Shown here: positions 44,579-57,145 of the stretch, piece by piece
How positions within the stretch are numbered: the stretch's first letter is position 1
Layout: each line of letters begins with the position of its first letter
From: Microdochium bolleyi
Lineage: Eukaryota > Ascomycota > Sordariomycetes > Xylariales > Microdochiaceae
Assembly (NCBI GenBank): GCA_001566295.1
Contig: KQ964271.1
Span: forward strand, 124,001-188,000
Length of the DNA: 64,000 nucleotides
Reading direction: 5' to 3'
Notes under the pieces: model-generated
What the model was told of the DNA's origin: nothing
The model's database searches: none
Seen by the model: only the letters and a program-made list of their open reading frames with translations
Translations under genes and position numbers: made by a program

Positions 44579-46720
44579 CTACACCACCTCGGGCTCTGGC
44601 TTCGCCGGGCGGAACCATTCCTCGCCCCGCGCAGTGACATCGAGGAAATCCGTCGCCATGGTTGCCGGCGTGTCATCCTCCAGCTTCTTCTCGGCTTCTC
44701 TCAGCTCCTTTGACGTCTTCTTGTCCTTTGGCTTCTTGAACCTGTCCTCCTCGTCGCGCTCGAGCTTGGCGAGGAAGCTCGTGTAGTCCTTGGTGAGGAA
44801 CCGGGAGAACTTGGCCCCCTCCGCGGGGATGCTGTACTCGGGGACCTCGATGGCCTCGACGGCGGGCTGCTTGCCGGACCACGGGTACCACGACCCCTTG
44901 CTCGCCGGCATGGCAGGCTTGGACCACACCCACTGCTTCTTGTCCTGCCGCCAAGTACGTTTGTAGCCCTTGAGTGCATCCGGGTCGTACTTGTCCACCG
45001 CGCGCATCCGGTACGCGACGCTCGGGTGGATGAACTCGTTCGTCTCGCCTAGGCGATGCTCGCGCTCGGTGTCATCCGGCGCGTAGCGGTAGTCGCCCGG
45101 CGTGCGCACCTGCGAGCCAGTGAGCTTCATGGACGCGGTGTAGCTGTCGACGATGGGGCCCTCGGCCCAGCCGACGACCGTCTTGTCGCCGAACTTGCGG
45201 AGCGACGCCTTGTACAGGCCGACCGAGTCGAGCCCGCGCCACAGGGGCCTCATCGAGGTGCCGTAGTCCTTCCACTCGTTGCGCTGGATCTCGGCGACGA
45301 CGGGGACCACGAGCGCCATGCGGTCGCGCACGGAGCGCTTGCGCAGGCGCTCCTCGAACTGCAGGAAGGGTCGGCACCGCTCGACCATCCATGCGAACGA
45401 GATGAGGGCGATCTGCTCAAAGTCGCCCAGCCGGTCCTCGAGCACGTCGCTGTTGCCGCCGCCGCAGTTGATGTGCACGCCGGGGAAGTACACCTGCTCC
45501 AGATGAGCGGGGATGTTCTTGAACTGGTTCAGCTGCTCGCGCATCTCCCAGTCGATCAGAGCCTCCCACGCCTTGTCGACCTTGATTTCGTACTCGGCCG
45601 CCTCTGCTTTGCCCTTGTCGCTGTCGTCAAACTGTGGTCGCTGGAGATGGAGTACCTGAAAAGTCCTAAGGATCGTTCCGTGGTCTACTGAGGGCTTGAA
45701 GCCGTTCGTCTCGGCAGGAGGCGGGACAGGGAGATGCCACAAGGTCGGGGAGAACGGCTTGCGGTGCTCGTCGAGGGCCAGGGCGTGGAAGGCGTTGCGG
45801 ATGTCTAAGGACAGGGGGCGAGATGGCTTGTTAGTGAAGGACAACACCCTTTCCCCACCAGGCTTTTGGGTTCACCTACAAGGGCTCAAATTGACATTAT
45901 GGAAGCCGGGCTTCTCGCCTCCCCACCATGCATTCACGACGGTCAAGGCAGCGTCGACGCTGAAGAAGGGGCTGTCGGGTACGCCGAGGGACCCGACCGT
46001 GTCAAAGACACCCACGACCTCGACCACGCGGGAGTTCTCAGGCACGAGGGCGTGCGGGATCCTGTCCCACAGCTGCAACTTCGTCTCGGGATCTTTCCGC
46101 GTGGCGCTGCGGACGCCAGCCTGCCAGTCGCGGTAGGCACGCGTCCTGCGGAAGCCGTGCGGGTCTTTGCCCGTGTAGGCGCTGTAGGCAGAGAAAAGCT
46201 CGGGGAAGTCCTGTTGGTCAATCTCTCATCAGATGGTGATGCTCGATTAGATTAGTGGGAAATGGCATCGTACCTGCATGTCACGGGGTGAGATGATGCC
46301 GATGTCGTTGACGAGCCCGGCGACAGCGCGGGCCGTGTAGGCGCCGCGGGAGAAGCCGAAGCAGTACACCTTGTCGCCCTCGCGCCAGTTCAGGACGAGG
46401 AAGTTGTAAGCTTCGATCACATTGGAGACGAAGCCCGAGCCGATCCCGCCCTGCCTGTTCTGCTCCGACTTGCTGATCTCGCCTGTTCCGATCCCTGCGT
46501 CGTAGTAGACGACCTGCTCCCAGACGGTGTCGGCATCGTCCTTGTCGACCCCCTCGCGGGCGATGGAGCGGGCCAGCCGGGTCACGTTCGACGGTACGTT
46601 CTTCTTGATGGTCACGGATGACTGCCACGTGCCATCGCAGCAGATGATCAGACGCTTGCGTGTCTTGTGTCCCGGGATGAGAGGGGTTATTGGTGTCGTT
46701 GGGGGTGATGGGCTCGCCAT
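44579..46720 (-). CDS. DUF2235 hydrolase (alpha/beta-hydrolase, Tle1-like domain)
   Basis: Three exons on the minus strand, 46720-46274, 46210-45880 and 45804-44579, give 667 aa. The domain starts KRLIICCDGTWQSS, the characteristic N-terminal block. It continues with NVTRLARSI and VYYDAGIGTG and carries the nucleophile elbow GFSRGAYTARAVAGLV (GxSxG, Ser at about residue 130). Exon 2 adds VVEVVGVFDTVGSLG, the second conserved block with the acidic residue, and exon 3 opens with IRNAFHALALDEHR, whose His fits the triad. Bacterial relatives are type VI phospholipase effectors; fungal members are uncharacterised intracellular proteins, often multi-copy. The lysine-rich segment near the C-terminus (FKKPKDKKTSKELREAEKK) lies outside the hydrolase. 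No signal peptide is seen. Lipase activity is inference. Confidence 0.9.
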
Positions 46721-48301
46721 GATGATACTGGTGCGTGTTTCGAGGAGGAAACTCTCTGACTTGTGCAAGATAGTGGCGCCGGCGTGCAGTATGGTGGTTG
46801 CAGAGGATGTATGAAGCTCTGCGAGTGGTGGAGGACACCTCGGGCCTATAAATTTGTATGCTGCCCAGTGGTAGTGCCAGAGAATGGGGGGAAGACACCC
46901 CGTGCCACCTTCTTATTCATATGCTTATCCCTTGCTGTCGGTTGGACAACGCCGGCAGCGGCTAGGCGAGTGTGAGCTGACACCATTGGTGGCGGTGACA
47001 CGAGACACGTCTGAAGCCAAGAACATGCAAGTTAGAGTATGCACACGGGATTCCGGCAGTTGTGCACAGGAGCCACAGCCTGTACAACAACTTCGGGACT
47101 AGACTGCGTCAATGTCTTACCCAGCCGTGTCATCTGAAGCACACCAACCACTAGCTGCCGTCCTGGGGAAGAGCCAAGCTACAGATCCGGTCAGACTAGG
47201 GTACTTGGACATGGTCTATGGTCGATCACTTCTGCGGAGGCAGGTGAACTGGCAGCAAGACCGCTCACTGTCCGTGACATGCACGAGCTTGACCGTCCAA
47301 AGCGCATAGCACCATGTGACAAGTCCGATCCTCTTATCGGACTTCACGCTCTTGCGGTGGTGATAAGTCTTGGCACATGAAGAGTCGCATTCTGTAGGGC
47401 GAGAGGTCCCTGCACATTGTTGCCACGATCCAAGACACAGGATAAGCAAGTCCACCTTCAGGCCGCAACACCCACCTAGATCAGAGCAGGGCACAGAGAA
47501 ACGCCCGAGATGATAATTATTACAAAATTCCGCAGAGAAAAAAAGTGACCCCAGAGACCTCGCCATTTCCGGAAGTCCCGGAATCGTGACCTGAGCTTAA
47601 GTGAAGCTCCCCATCTCAGCCGCACACGCTGGTCTCACAGATGCCGCGACACCATTTCTTGGCAGGGCTGGGACAACCATGTGTCTGCGTCTGCGCCCAA
47701 CGCCCAGTGTGGCGCTGTCCCTCCTGGTCGTGTGTCGAATGCAGCGATACGTCCTGTTCGAATTTCCAGCATCGTGATCAACAACGTGACTGAGATGTCC
47801 TGATTCAAAGAATAAAGAAAAGAAATGCTAATTGATTCCGGAGCAACTGCAATCTGCTCCAACTTTTCAAAAGACATCTCCAACTACTAGATTTTCGGGA
47901 TGGCTGATGCAGCAGTGTAAGTTCACATTGTCTCAGACTCATGCGCAATAGCCTTTGACTCAACGCCGCCCCTACTGTCACACTGCTCGTTTAGTACCTG
48001 GAGTGAAATGGAATCGATGGCCTTTGTATCCACACTCTGGCTGAGCACGACGCACAATTGCACTATCAAGATGTTTTCAGCAAGCCGGCTTGATCGCCCG
48101 ATGTACTGATGAAGGCAATCTTACTTTCTTAAACCAAAAGCCTGCATGTGACATCCTGCATTTCCTATTACGAATATGGCATTGACAGCCTAGAACATGA
48201 TGCAAGCACTGATTGTCAATTGTCCGGATAAGCCACAACACGAGGCCCAAAACTGACAGAGCGGAAAATCCAACCTTTTCATCTTTCATGTGACACAGAA
48301 A
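46721..48301. other. Intergenic, no gene recognised
   Basis: About 1.6 kb between two minus-strand genes. Short ORFs only. The left end is the promoter of the DUF2235 gene and the right end the 3' flank of the tyrosinase. Confidence 0.5.
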
Positions 48302-50102
48302 TCAGTCCTGCTCATCATTCCCAAGATGCCCAAAGTGCAGCTTGAACGTCGGCTTCGGCTGCTTCGGCTGTAGCGGCGCCCCGTAACCCGCATGGCCGCC
48401 ACCCGCGCTCTTGCCGTCGCCACGCATGCACAGCTCCACGGTGTAGTCGTGGGCCTGGGCCTGCTGCTTCGTGAACCCGTGCAGCGGCACGTGGGCGCGG
48501 ACGTCGAGGTGGTTCTGGCAGTTGGCGCAGCCCGAGACGTGCAAGCGGCTGAGCACGGCTTTTGTGCCGACGAGCACGCGCCCGCCGCTTCCGTCCTTGG
48601 GCGTGGCCCACGCCGTGACGACGAAGGAGCCCCCGATTCGGGCGCGGCTGATGTTCCCGATGGACAGCACGGGGGCAGGTTCCTGGAAGGGGGCCGGCGC
48701 AGGCGCGTAGTATTTGCCCGGCTCCGGGTCCGCGGGCTTGAGCTCGCCCGAGTACTCATACTCATAGCCGAGATCGCGGATGTCGGCGACGTCGCGCGAG
48801 GTCAACATCTCGGTTTGGCTGCCGAGCTTCTTGAAGGGCGCCAGGGGGCTGTCGAGGGTGAGCCAGGTGCCGCCTGCCACGCCCGGGGTAGGGCCCTGAG
48901 AGTCGACCGAGTTGGTGCCGGGATAGTGCTCGATGATCTCGAGTGAATCTGTGCCGCCGTTCTTGGCCTGCCACAGCGAGAAGACGAGGTCGATCCAGCA
49001 GTGGTGGAAGTAGAAAATGGGATCAAAAGACGCCGTGTCGTTCTCACCCATGTCTCCATTCGCGCCGGGGTACACATCGTAGCTCTGCGTGCCTTCCTGG
49101 GTCTTGATCTCGAACCCCCCGACAGCCAGATGCATGGAGTCGTGCGGGTGTTCGAGCGCTACAACGGTCGTATAACCGGTCTTGTTCCGGTGATCATCAT
49201 TCCATTTCTGGGCAGACGTCCCATTGCTAAAACATGTGTAGTTTGGGGCGTTCATGCAAGCCAAGTAGTTGTCCTTTGTCAGGTGCGGTTTGAGTTAGCG
49301 GAGTAACAAGCGTGTCGAAAGTTGAAAATAGTGATCGGAACATACCCTGATGCCAGCAGTCACGTCCTCGCATTGGTCGTTCTTGAAAAGAGGTAGATTC
49401 AGCCACGTAACGATATTCTCGTTCAGCATCTCGTTGCACACAACATCTCCTTTGGCACGAAGGTCGGCGTTGTGCTGTGCTGTGACTGCGGCGTCTTTAG
49501 GCGTGCCGACAATCCCCGAGAATGGATACCGGACCGTTTCATAGCCTTCGTGCTTGCTGTAGTTGTAGCTGGAGGGATCCTTGGTCCCTGGGGCGTCACT
49601 TGTGAGACGATCTGTGATTCCCGCCTGAAACTTGTACGAGTACAGCGGATTGGGGATTTTGGTGCCATCAGCATACACGTACTCCCGCTGGAGGAAGATA
49701 TCGGGAATGCCCTGCTTGAGAGAATCTTCCTCGATCTCGTCCCAATATGCCAGCGCCACGCCGGGCACAATAGTCTGCAGTGCCGCCTCCAGACTGGCAA
49801 GGTAGGCCCTGTGCCACGTTGGGAAGAGGACTTGTCAGGGAGATAGTGTCAGTTACGTTTCAGATACATGGCAAGCTTGTTCTTGACTAACCGTTGCCAT
49901 GATTGCACCAACCTCCCCACCACTGCGAGTTCGAGTATCCAGCCCCGCGGAATGGCTCGCCATGATATCCCGCAATCATGAAGAACGAGTTCGGGTCGTC
50001 CGGGCTGAGTTTTTGGATTCCCGCCCACGCCCGGACGAGGTCGTCCCTCTCCTCAACGGAGAGGTTTCGAACGTTCTTTCTTCTGACCGTACCACCGCCC
50101 AT
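48302..50102 (-). CDS. Tyrosinase (polyphenol oxidase) with C-terminal domain
   Basis: Three exons on the minus strand, 50102-49892, 49830-49346 and 49273-48302, give 555 aa. No signal peptide: the protein starts MGGGTVRRKNVRNLSVEERDDLV, as in intracellular fungal tyrosinases. The CuA site has the His of GYHGEPF, the His of WCNHGN and the His of PTWHRAYL; the Cys two before the second His fits the Cys-His thioether bridge of fungal tyrosinases. The CuB site has HPHDSMH and FYFHHCW. After the DPIFYFHHCWIDLVFSLWQ block, a YEYSGEL segment and a beta-rich tyrosinase C-terminal domain (about residues 400-555) follow; in family members this shields the active site until cleaved. It converts monophenols and catechols to quinones, often for melanin. 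It is clearly distinct from the shorter secreted tyrosinase at 27-28 kb. Confidence 0.93.
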
Positions 50103-51784
50103 TTCTGCGACCAAGTTGGTGTTGAGTCGAAAGCGTGAGGGAGGGATGTGGGAAGAATGATGGGAAGAATGATAGAGCTGATGGGTTGCTACCGGTATTA
50201 TGCGTATGGGCTCGCACCAGTATATATGCCCACGACCAAAGATCAAAAACTTCTGAGATACTTCTTGCTTGAAAAGCGCAAGAAGAACCTCCGTGTCTTT
50301 CGACCCAGCTGACCGCCTATTCCCATGCAGCGTCACGGCTTCGCATTCGCCACCCTGACTACGCACTGTGAAATTCCAGCTGAAGACGCATGCAGAGATG
50401 GGCGGTCAATCCGTTTCGTCCGATTTCGCATGGGAATATGCTCCAGCTCGCCTCCGGCACCATTGCTAGCCTTTCGTGCCGTCCCGTGGCGGGGTCTGGA
50501 TGGTTTCAGCTAGTGTTCTTGCATGTGGCGGCAACGTGGGCTGCATCCTCAGCCCAGGACAGTCGCAGCCAAGAAGCGGGGGGAAGATAAGAAATTCAGA
50601 CAGTCAGGTGTGCTGCTTTCAGGCAAATACGCCATATTTGAGGCCAGGTTACATTGGCGATTGATTACATTGGTCATACACTATATGCTAGACAGGCCAT
50701 TTCCCCGACCTCCCAGAACGTGTGCACGAGCAGACGAATTCCTGGTTGTTATAGGAATTTATAAACCTGCGGACCTTTTGCACTTGAGCAACAGAACAGA
50801 ACCCGAGCGGAGGCCACCCTCATGATAAGTACGGCGCTCAGATGAATCAAGCGAGGGGGACAGCGTCGAGAGAAAGTGGAGGGCAGATGTGGTGCATAGC
50901 CATTGTCTCAGATAGCCCAACCGCACTGCCTGTTCCGCGTAGATTGTCCTTCAAGTCTGCGGGCGTTTAGGCAAGCATACGCCCGTCATCAGAGCCCCAA
51001 AAGCATCCTGAGTTGTCGCTGACCCGACCACCCAATCCGAGCCCCGCGTGGCTGCATGCAGGTCTTGCCAATAGTTTGGAATATCGTTCGGCGCCGCCGG
51101 TCTAGATGACGCCCAGCTCGCCACTTGCTGCGAATGTCTGCGAATGCAACTGCAGAGGCCTACGCTAACGTAGCTTGCTTTCCAATAATGAGGGAATGCA
51201 CGGAGTAGAGGCAAATCTGTTCCTAGGAAGAGGTCAGGTTGTCCAGCTCCCGACACTGGCTGCATGAGGTTTTGAGCCGCGCGTCCGCACACACCACTAC
51301 AACTCTCGCCTTCAGCTAGCCACAGTCTAGCCACAGTCTTTCAGCCCTATGCAGCCAGCAACCTCCTTGCTCCTCTTGTCCTAGTGCCTCAGCTTCCCCG
51401 CACCCTTGAGACAAGAAATCTCAACGAAACTCATCTTGTCCGGCCACTGTCAGGTCGCTCGCACGGCCCGGAATCACATGGCCATGCTGCGAGTGCTGTG
51501 TTGTGACAAAAGGCATGCAGCTAATGCATGCGATGCTAGGAGCAGATACTTCGGTCAGCTACACGGTACCCAGAAGCTGCTGGCGTCACAGGCTTAATTT
51601 TGAGAAAGCGTTCCCCAACATGCTTTGATATCCACCGGATGTCCTGATCGTCTTGTAATCCGGACAAGACATCTTCCTCTCCTCCACACATATACCTGAG
51701 CCCATACGCTGCACTAGTGGTGACTGTCAATCAAATTCTGCTCTATCTCTGTACCACTCTTTATCACAATCCAGGTATTACACG
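50103..51784. other. Intergenic, divergent promoters of tyrosinase and DJ-1 genes
   Basis: About 1.7 kb. A TATATA element at 50221-50226 serves the tyrosinase (-). Near 51315-51340 an 11-base direct duplication (TAGCCACAGTC) occurs. No gene recognised. Confidence 0.5.
50221..50226 (-). promoter_or_regulatory. TATA-like box of intracellular tyrosinase
   Basis: TATATA 119 bases before the minus-strand ATG at 50102. Confidence 0.4.
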
Positions 51785-52836
51785 ATGGCTGGTTCAGGCG
51801 ATATATTGCAGAGCGGCGCAAATGAGGCCCAGCCGGGACCGTACAAAGTTCTCAGCATCATCTTTCCAGGCTTCAACACGCTCGACCTAAACGGCCCACT
51901 CGACGTCTTTACTAAGTCAGGCCAGTGGGACAAGTTCGAAGTGACGATTGCAGCTGAGAACGAGATCACTGAGTCCGTGGAGGGGTTGCAGGTCAAAGTA
52001 CGTGTGTTGCTTCTGCCCGAGACACCGCACCCATAGACGTCATTGGTCCGCTAACATCGACATGTCTGTGTGTGTCCACTGCCTAGCGCAAGAAAGCACT
52101 CGTCATCGACAAGTCGTCTCCCGCCCAATCTGCCGGTGATGCGGAGCAACTCACAATTGCTGAGGCTTGTGCGCAGTACGACATACTGCACATCGCAGGT
52201 GGCGGCACAGATATGGTCCAAACCCAAGCAAAGCTCGCCGACAGTGCATTTATGCAGCTGATCAAGCAGTTCGCGAAGACAAGCCCCTCAAAGGTGGCGG
52301 GACAAAAGCCCCGTCCACGAATCCTCCTGTAAGTTGTGCCGTCTTGTGCGGGCCGGGCCCGTGCCTCTTGTGTCACCCAGGGGTTTCCTCTCTAGCTCCC
52401 ATTCTCTCAGGAAGCATTTTACGCTACGAAGGCTTACTCTTGTCTCAGATCCATCTGCACAGGTGCGGCCTTCCCAGGCGCGATGGGCGTCTTCAACGGT
52501 CGGGCCTGCACGACGCATTGGGGCTTCTGCCCGAAGCTCGTGACCATCCTCCAACAAGCAGCCGATGCGGCAGCCAAGCAGTCCGGCTGTGGAGTCAGCC
52601 CGGGCACCGTCCTGCGCGCGCGCTACGTCGACTCGGGCAGTAACGACGCCGGCGTGCAGATCATCAGCAGCGGCGGCATCAGCTGCGGCATCGATGCGGC
52701 GCTGCACGTCGTGGACCAGCTCGAGGGCCAGGCCGCGGCGCAGGGCGTCTGCGAGATACTGGACTATGCGTGGCACAAAACGGCTGGGTTGATCACTACG
52801 CCGGTCGAGGCGCCTCCGCAAAATCTCAGGGGGTGA
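51785..52836 (+). CDS. DJ-1/PfpI family protein (class I glutamine amidotransferase-like)
   Basis: Three exons, 51785-51997, 52087-52328 and 52449-52836, give 280 aa. The second intron lies just before the nucleophile elbow. The protein opens with YKVLSIIFPGFNTLDLNGPLDVF, the fold's first strand with the acidic residue position. YDILHIAGGGTDMV follows. The nucleophile is Cys155 in LSICTGAAFPGAMGVFNGR, then CTTHWGF with the His. The ICTGA form resembles the fungal and AraC-fused PfpI group of isonitrile hydratase-like and protease-like members rather than strict DJ-1. Cytosolic; function unknown beyond a Cys-dependent hydrolase, chaperone or stress role. Confidence 0.88.
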
Positions 52837-53375
52837 GAAGTTGAAGGACTTCCAATTAATAGGACTCTCGACGGGTTGGCGCGTGTCCGATGGCTAGAGA
52901 CGCATGAATCTTCCGCAGCTGAGGGTAGGAGGGAGATATGCTGTATGGATTGTCATGATGTGGTGTTGGAACGAGCGAGACATGCAGGCTTGGTCGAGGA
53001 CGACACCTACCTCTTCGCAACTGTCATTCGGGGCTCCGCGAAAACAAGGGCGCGGTCCCCTCAAACCCTTGGGATGTTTTGGAGAACGTGGCGTTCAGGG
53101 CTGGGAAATGTCTTGTCGAACTTCCGAACGGAACGAAGGGATGGCACTGCAAGCCCCGAGTCCAGTGATTAATGATCAGCATGCATACCGCAACAGACTA
53201 ACGGCGGGCTCCAAACCACGGAGTGGTCTTTTGAATGCGTTGCAGCAGCTGCTCGTCGAGGCTGTTGTGGTCAAACTTTTAATACGACACTCTCTGGCGA
53301 GCTGCCCTCCTCCCAATGTCTATCTTCTGGTGATGCCTACGAAATTGCCCATTATATCACCGTTAGCCTTTCATC
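52837..53375. other. Intergenic
   Basis: About 0.5 kb between the DJ-1-like gene and the Thr-rich secreted protein. An open frame at 52876-53172 has no domain. Confidence 0.5.
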
Positions 53376-54958
53376 ATGTATAAATCGTTCGCTCTTGGGT
53401 CTTTGCTTTTTGTCGGGGCATCATGCCAGGTGTCGTGGGTGGCGATTCGCATCAGTACCTTGAGTAGCAGTACGCAAGGCGACTGCTTGAGCTCCTTCAC
53501 CACGACCATCACGCCGCCGTTGAGCTACCAAACATTGACCACAACCATTATCGAGCCTATCACCACGACAGAGACGGAAAGTAATGTCGAGGTTACGACT
53601 GAGTCGGAGGTGAGTCTCGACCCTCTCATGCACAGATCCGCGGGATGTAGCAAGACTAATACCGACATTGGATGTGTTTGTAGACGGGCACCGTCCGCGC
53701 CACCACGAGCGAGACCGAGTTTGCCACTGTCCCAAGCATCACAGCCACCGTAACTACTCCATTCTCGCCGCCATCGTACTCATGCAATGGAGAAATGCTA
53801 AGTTGTTATGGCACAGACTGAAGTCGACACTGCAACCATCACTCAAACCACGACAGAGACGGTTGGGTTCCCTCCACGATTTGATGCGATGCCGTCCCTG
53901 CTGACAAGGTCCAGATCACGTCGACACTGACAAACACGATCTCGACTACGATCACAGTCGACTCTCAGCAACGCGTTGCTAACGACGACGATGCTCTTGT
54001 CCGCTATCCGAAGTCCCTCGCGGCCAGCGCATCTGCAACACAGCCATCTTCACTCAAAGTCCGTCAGAACAGCGTCAGCCTGTGCGCGGGCGTGCGGCCT
54101 ATGACAGTCACAGTCTCAGGTCCCGTCTCAACCATCACAGTGACCAGAACCAGACAGGAGACAGAAACCACCGATGTCAGCGTGACGTCAGCCATGACCA
54201 CGACTGCGACACAAATAGAGACAGAGACCACGACAAAGATCGTGACGCTTACCATTACGGACCAGCTGACATCCACAATCGACGAGGTAAGTGCTTTCGC
54301 GGAATGGAGTATCTCTCCATGCGTGGCTAACGGTAGCTATATTCATTATAGACGACTACAGCCACCTCGCTGGAGACATCCACCACTGTGACCACCGAAA
54401 CAACCTCTACTATTAGCACTACTACCGGTAGGACGCAGTCCTTTCCCCAGATGTATCACCCTCACAAAATTGAAGTCCCAGAGTTAACTAGTCTCCATGA
54501 CGCCCCGGACTGCAGTCCCGTTCCCAACTCAAGGCGTCCTCCAGGCACGCGGCGGGCCCTTCAACGGGCAGTACGCGGTCATCGCCAACGGCGGCGGTGG
54601 CGGCAACGACCGCGTCTTCACCTTCGTCGCGTCGCTCCTCTCGGCTACGACGGTCCTGCGCACCACGCCCGGCGGCCGCCTGCGGCCGCTCGGGGAGGCG
54701 TACTTCGCCAACAGCGACACCGCGACCAACCCGTTCCTCGTGTACTTCAATACGGCAGCTGACATCGCGACCGGCAACTACATCTATATCGAGAGCACCG
54801 TCAACGTCGCTGACGGCCGGCTGAGCTTCAGCCGCGCGGGGGTCCCGGCGCTCGCACAGATCTGCCCGAATCTGAGCTTTGCGGGAGACGGGGTGGTACT
54901 AGGCACGGGGCTGAGGGATGGGTGTACCTTTTTCGACTTTGTGTTTATCGGCCTCTGA
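53376..54958 (+). CDS. Secreted Thr-rich cell-surface protein with C-terminal globular domain
   Basis: Six predicted exons, 53376-53609, 53684-53749, 53817-53861, 53915-54286, 54352-54427 and 54492-54958, give 419 aa in one continuous frame. Residues 1-17 are a signal peptide. The stretch to about residue 270 is built of Thr/Ser/Val-rich repeats (TTTITPP, TVTTETTST, TITVTRT), a heavily O-glycosylatable stalk. Several small exons carry one or two repeat units each, so alternative splicing would change stalk length without breaking frame. The last 150 residues form a Gly-rich beta domain (GGPFNGQYAVI, FVASLLSATTVL, CTFFDFVFIGL) with two Cys near the end; the layout resembles DUF7908-type fungal proteins, from memory. 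There is no GPI signal. Probably a wall or extracellular protein. Confidence 0.75.
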
Positions 54959-55206
54959 CCTGGCGTGCTGTTAGGATGGTGGGTGCTCAGAGGGTGGCAT
55001 GTTGGCATAATGATCGCGGTGGAATGGGAAATGGATCTCGAGCCATAAGGTTTAGATCTGTCTCGATAGCGAGCCACGAGCCGGGGGCATTGTTTGTTTC
55101 TTCCATGGAATTCGGATTACATAAACCGGGATTCATGATCACTACACGACAACAGTTCCGTCCTCCCCGTCTGACCATGCAAAGTTATTCTTCTCAATTG
55201 ATACAC

Positions 55207-57145
55207 TCAAAGCTCAGCAAGCACCTCCTGGGAGCCTCCTTCATGGCCCTGCACAATACCCCCATTGTGCGCTCCCATGATCTGCCCCGCGATATCGGTC
55301 CAGAACGCACAGGTGCTCTTGGAGTTCTGGAGATCACCCACGTCCGTGACGAACCCGCTTTCCCACACATTCGCGACCCGGACGCTCATCACATCCTTCA
55401 TGAACTCGTCGTCGCCGTTCGCGATCGGCCAGTGGGGGGCCCGGCCCGGCTGCCGCAGCGCGTTGGGGTCGCCGCCTGTGAGTGCAAAGCTGGCAAAGTA
55501 CGTCTGGTACGCGCGGGGGATCTTGTTGAAGTACAGGAACGATGCGTATAGCGTCGCATTGCCCTCAGACATGCCGTTCTTGATGAGCATATCTTCGGCC
55601 TCGGTGGCGTTGTTGGTGAACAACGGGGCCAGGTCGGAGCCGTGGTGCGCCAACTCCCTCGTGGGAAAGGCGTAACGCATCATGTGCGTCTTGCCCGGGT
55701 ACGCGTCGTACAGGTTGCGCGTGTTGCAGGTGAACGATGCGTCGCGGATAATGGTCTCGATACAGGCGTTCCAGTTGCCGAGGAACTTGATGCGGCAGGC
55801 GTAGTGCTTCTTGATGGCGGTGCGCTGGGGCGTGGCGCCGCTGCCCGGCAGGAAGGTGGCGAGGAAGGAGTCAAAGGTCTCTTCATCTTTGACGTACTTG
55901 GGCGTGAACATTTCAGCCTCGTTGGTGCAGTGGGAGACAATGGTAGACTCGATGCTGTCCTTCCAGTATTTGCCTGTTTTCAGGTGTTAGCTCGTTATGG
56001 GACTAAGGGACAAGATACAGGGGAAAGACCAAAAAGGCCAAAGCGGGACCTCACCTTCTTTGAAAGCCAGCGGCGACAGAGTCTTGATCCACTTGCCATC
56101 AACAGACGGACCGAGAGGGAACAGACCACTCGTGGCGACGGTCTTGTAAAGCTCCTGGTTGGCCTTTACCAGATCTTCCGCCTTTGCCTTGCGCAAGCAA
56201 TCAATGTCAAACTTCTCGCCACAGCCAGCTAGCGCGGAAAAGCTCTTGTAGACTTGGTCGAGCTTGCCCGAGGGCTTGTTATCCCACGCGTACTGGTACG
56301 CCGGACTCTGCACCCCGAATGTCTTGAAGGTAGGGTCCACGGCGCCGTCCTCGCGGATGAGGTGATGAAGTATACTGCTAGCCCCGGCACTCTCCCCAAA
56401 GGCCGAAACACTTGAATTGTCTCCCTTCACCAGGCCGATATACTTCTGTATCCATTGGAACAGGAGTGCCTGGTCGTACAAACCCGCATTGGGCTGCCCG
56501 ACCTTCTGCATGTAGTCACCCGCGAGCCAACCATATGCCCCGGTGCGGTAATTGCCGGTTACAAAGATGGTTTGGTACTGGCTGGCCGAGATAATGCTGC
56601 GACCGTCATACAGCACTGAACCGCCGTTATTCTTGCTTCCGAACGCGAAGGCACCTCCATAGACGAAATGGACGACGGGCAGGGCGACGTCGTCCTCCTC
56701 GAATACCCACTTGGGCACATATAAATCGAGGAACAAACAGTCCTCAGACTCGGGTATGGTTGGACCGTCGGGCGCCTCAATGGGGTTCTCGCCTCCAGGC
56801 GGGTTCTTGAGAAGCTTGAGGTCCAGCTGGACACAGTTGCGACCGTCGCTGACGGGCTGGACAGATGAGTTGGTCTGCGATGGGAATCGGGGCGCGGCCA
56901 GGCGCTGAGGGATCTCGCCAAAACGGACGTTTTCGAAGATCAGGATCTGCCGGCCAGGCCGTTAGTGTGGACTTTCTCGCGAGGTATTATTACACTGGGG
57001 GGCTTCTAACCTCGTCATCTTCAACGAGCTCTCTACCCTCGTAAACGCCCCATGGAAGCTTGATCGACGGCACTGCCTTGCTGGCAAGTGCGCCACTGAG
57101 AGACGAGAGTCCCAACAGACTCAGAAGCGCTGCAGACTTGACCAT
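55207..57145 (-). CDS. Secreted type B carboxylesterase/lipase
   Basis: Three exons on the minus strand, 57145-57011, 56946-56055 and 55973-55207, give 597 aa. Residues 1-21 are a signal peptide (ALLSLLGLSSLSGALA). The start of the mature part (IKLPWGVYEG, FENVRFGEIP) and CLFLDLYVPK are standard for the family. The oxyanion loop is HFVYGGAF, the nucleophile Ser231 in AFGESAGASS, and the catalytic His probably in LAHHGSD. Two Cys pairs fit the family's disulphides. Size is typical (550-600 aa). It hydrolyses carboxylic esters outside the cell; close relatives include lipases and feruloyl or zearalenone esterases, but specificity cannot be read here. The first donor, GTTAGA, is slightly weak, though the following ACTAAC branch and CAG acceptor are good. 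Confidence 0.92.
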
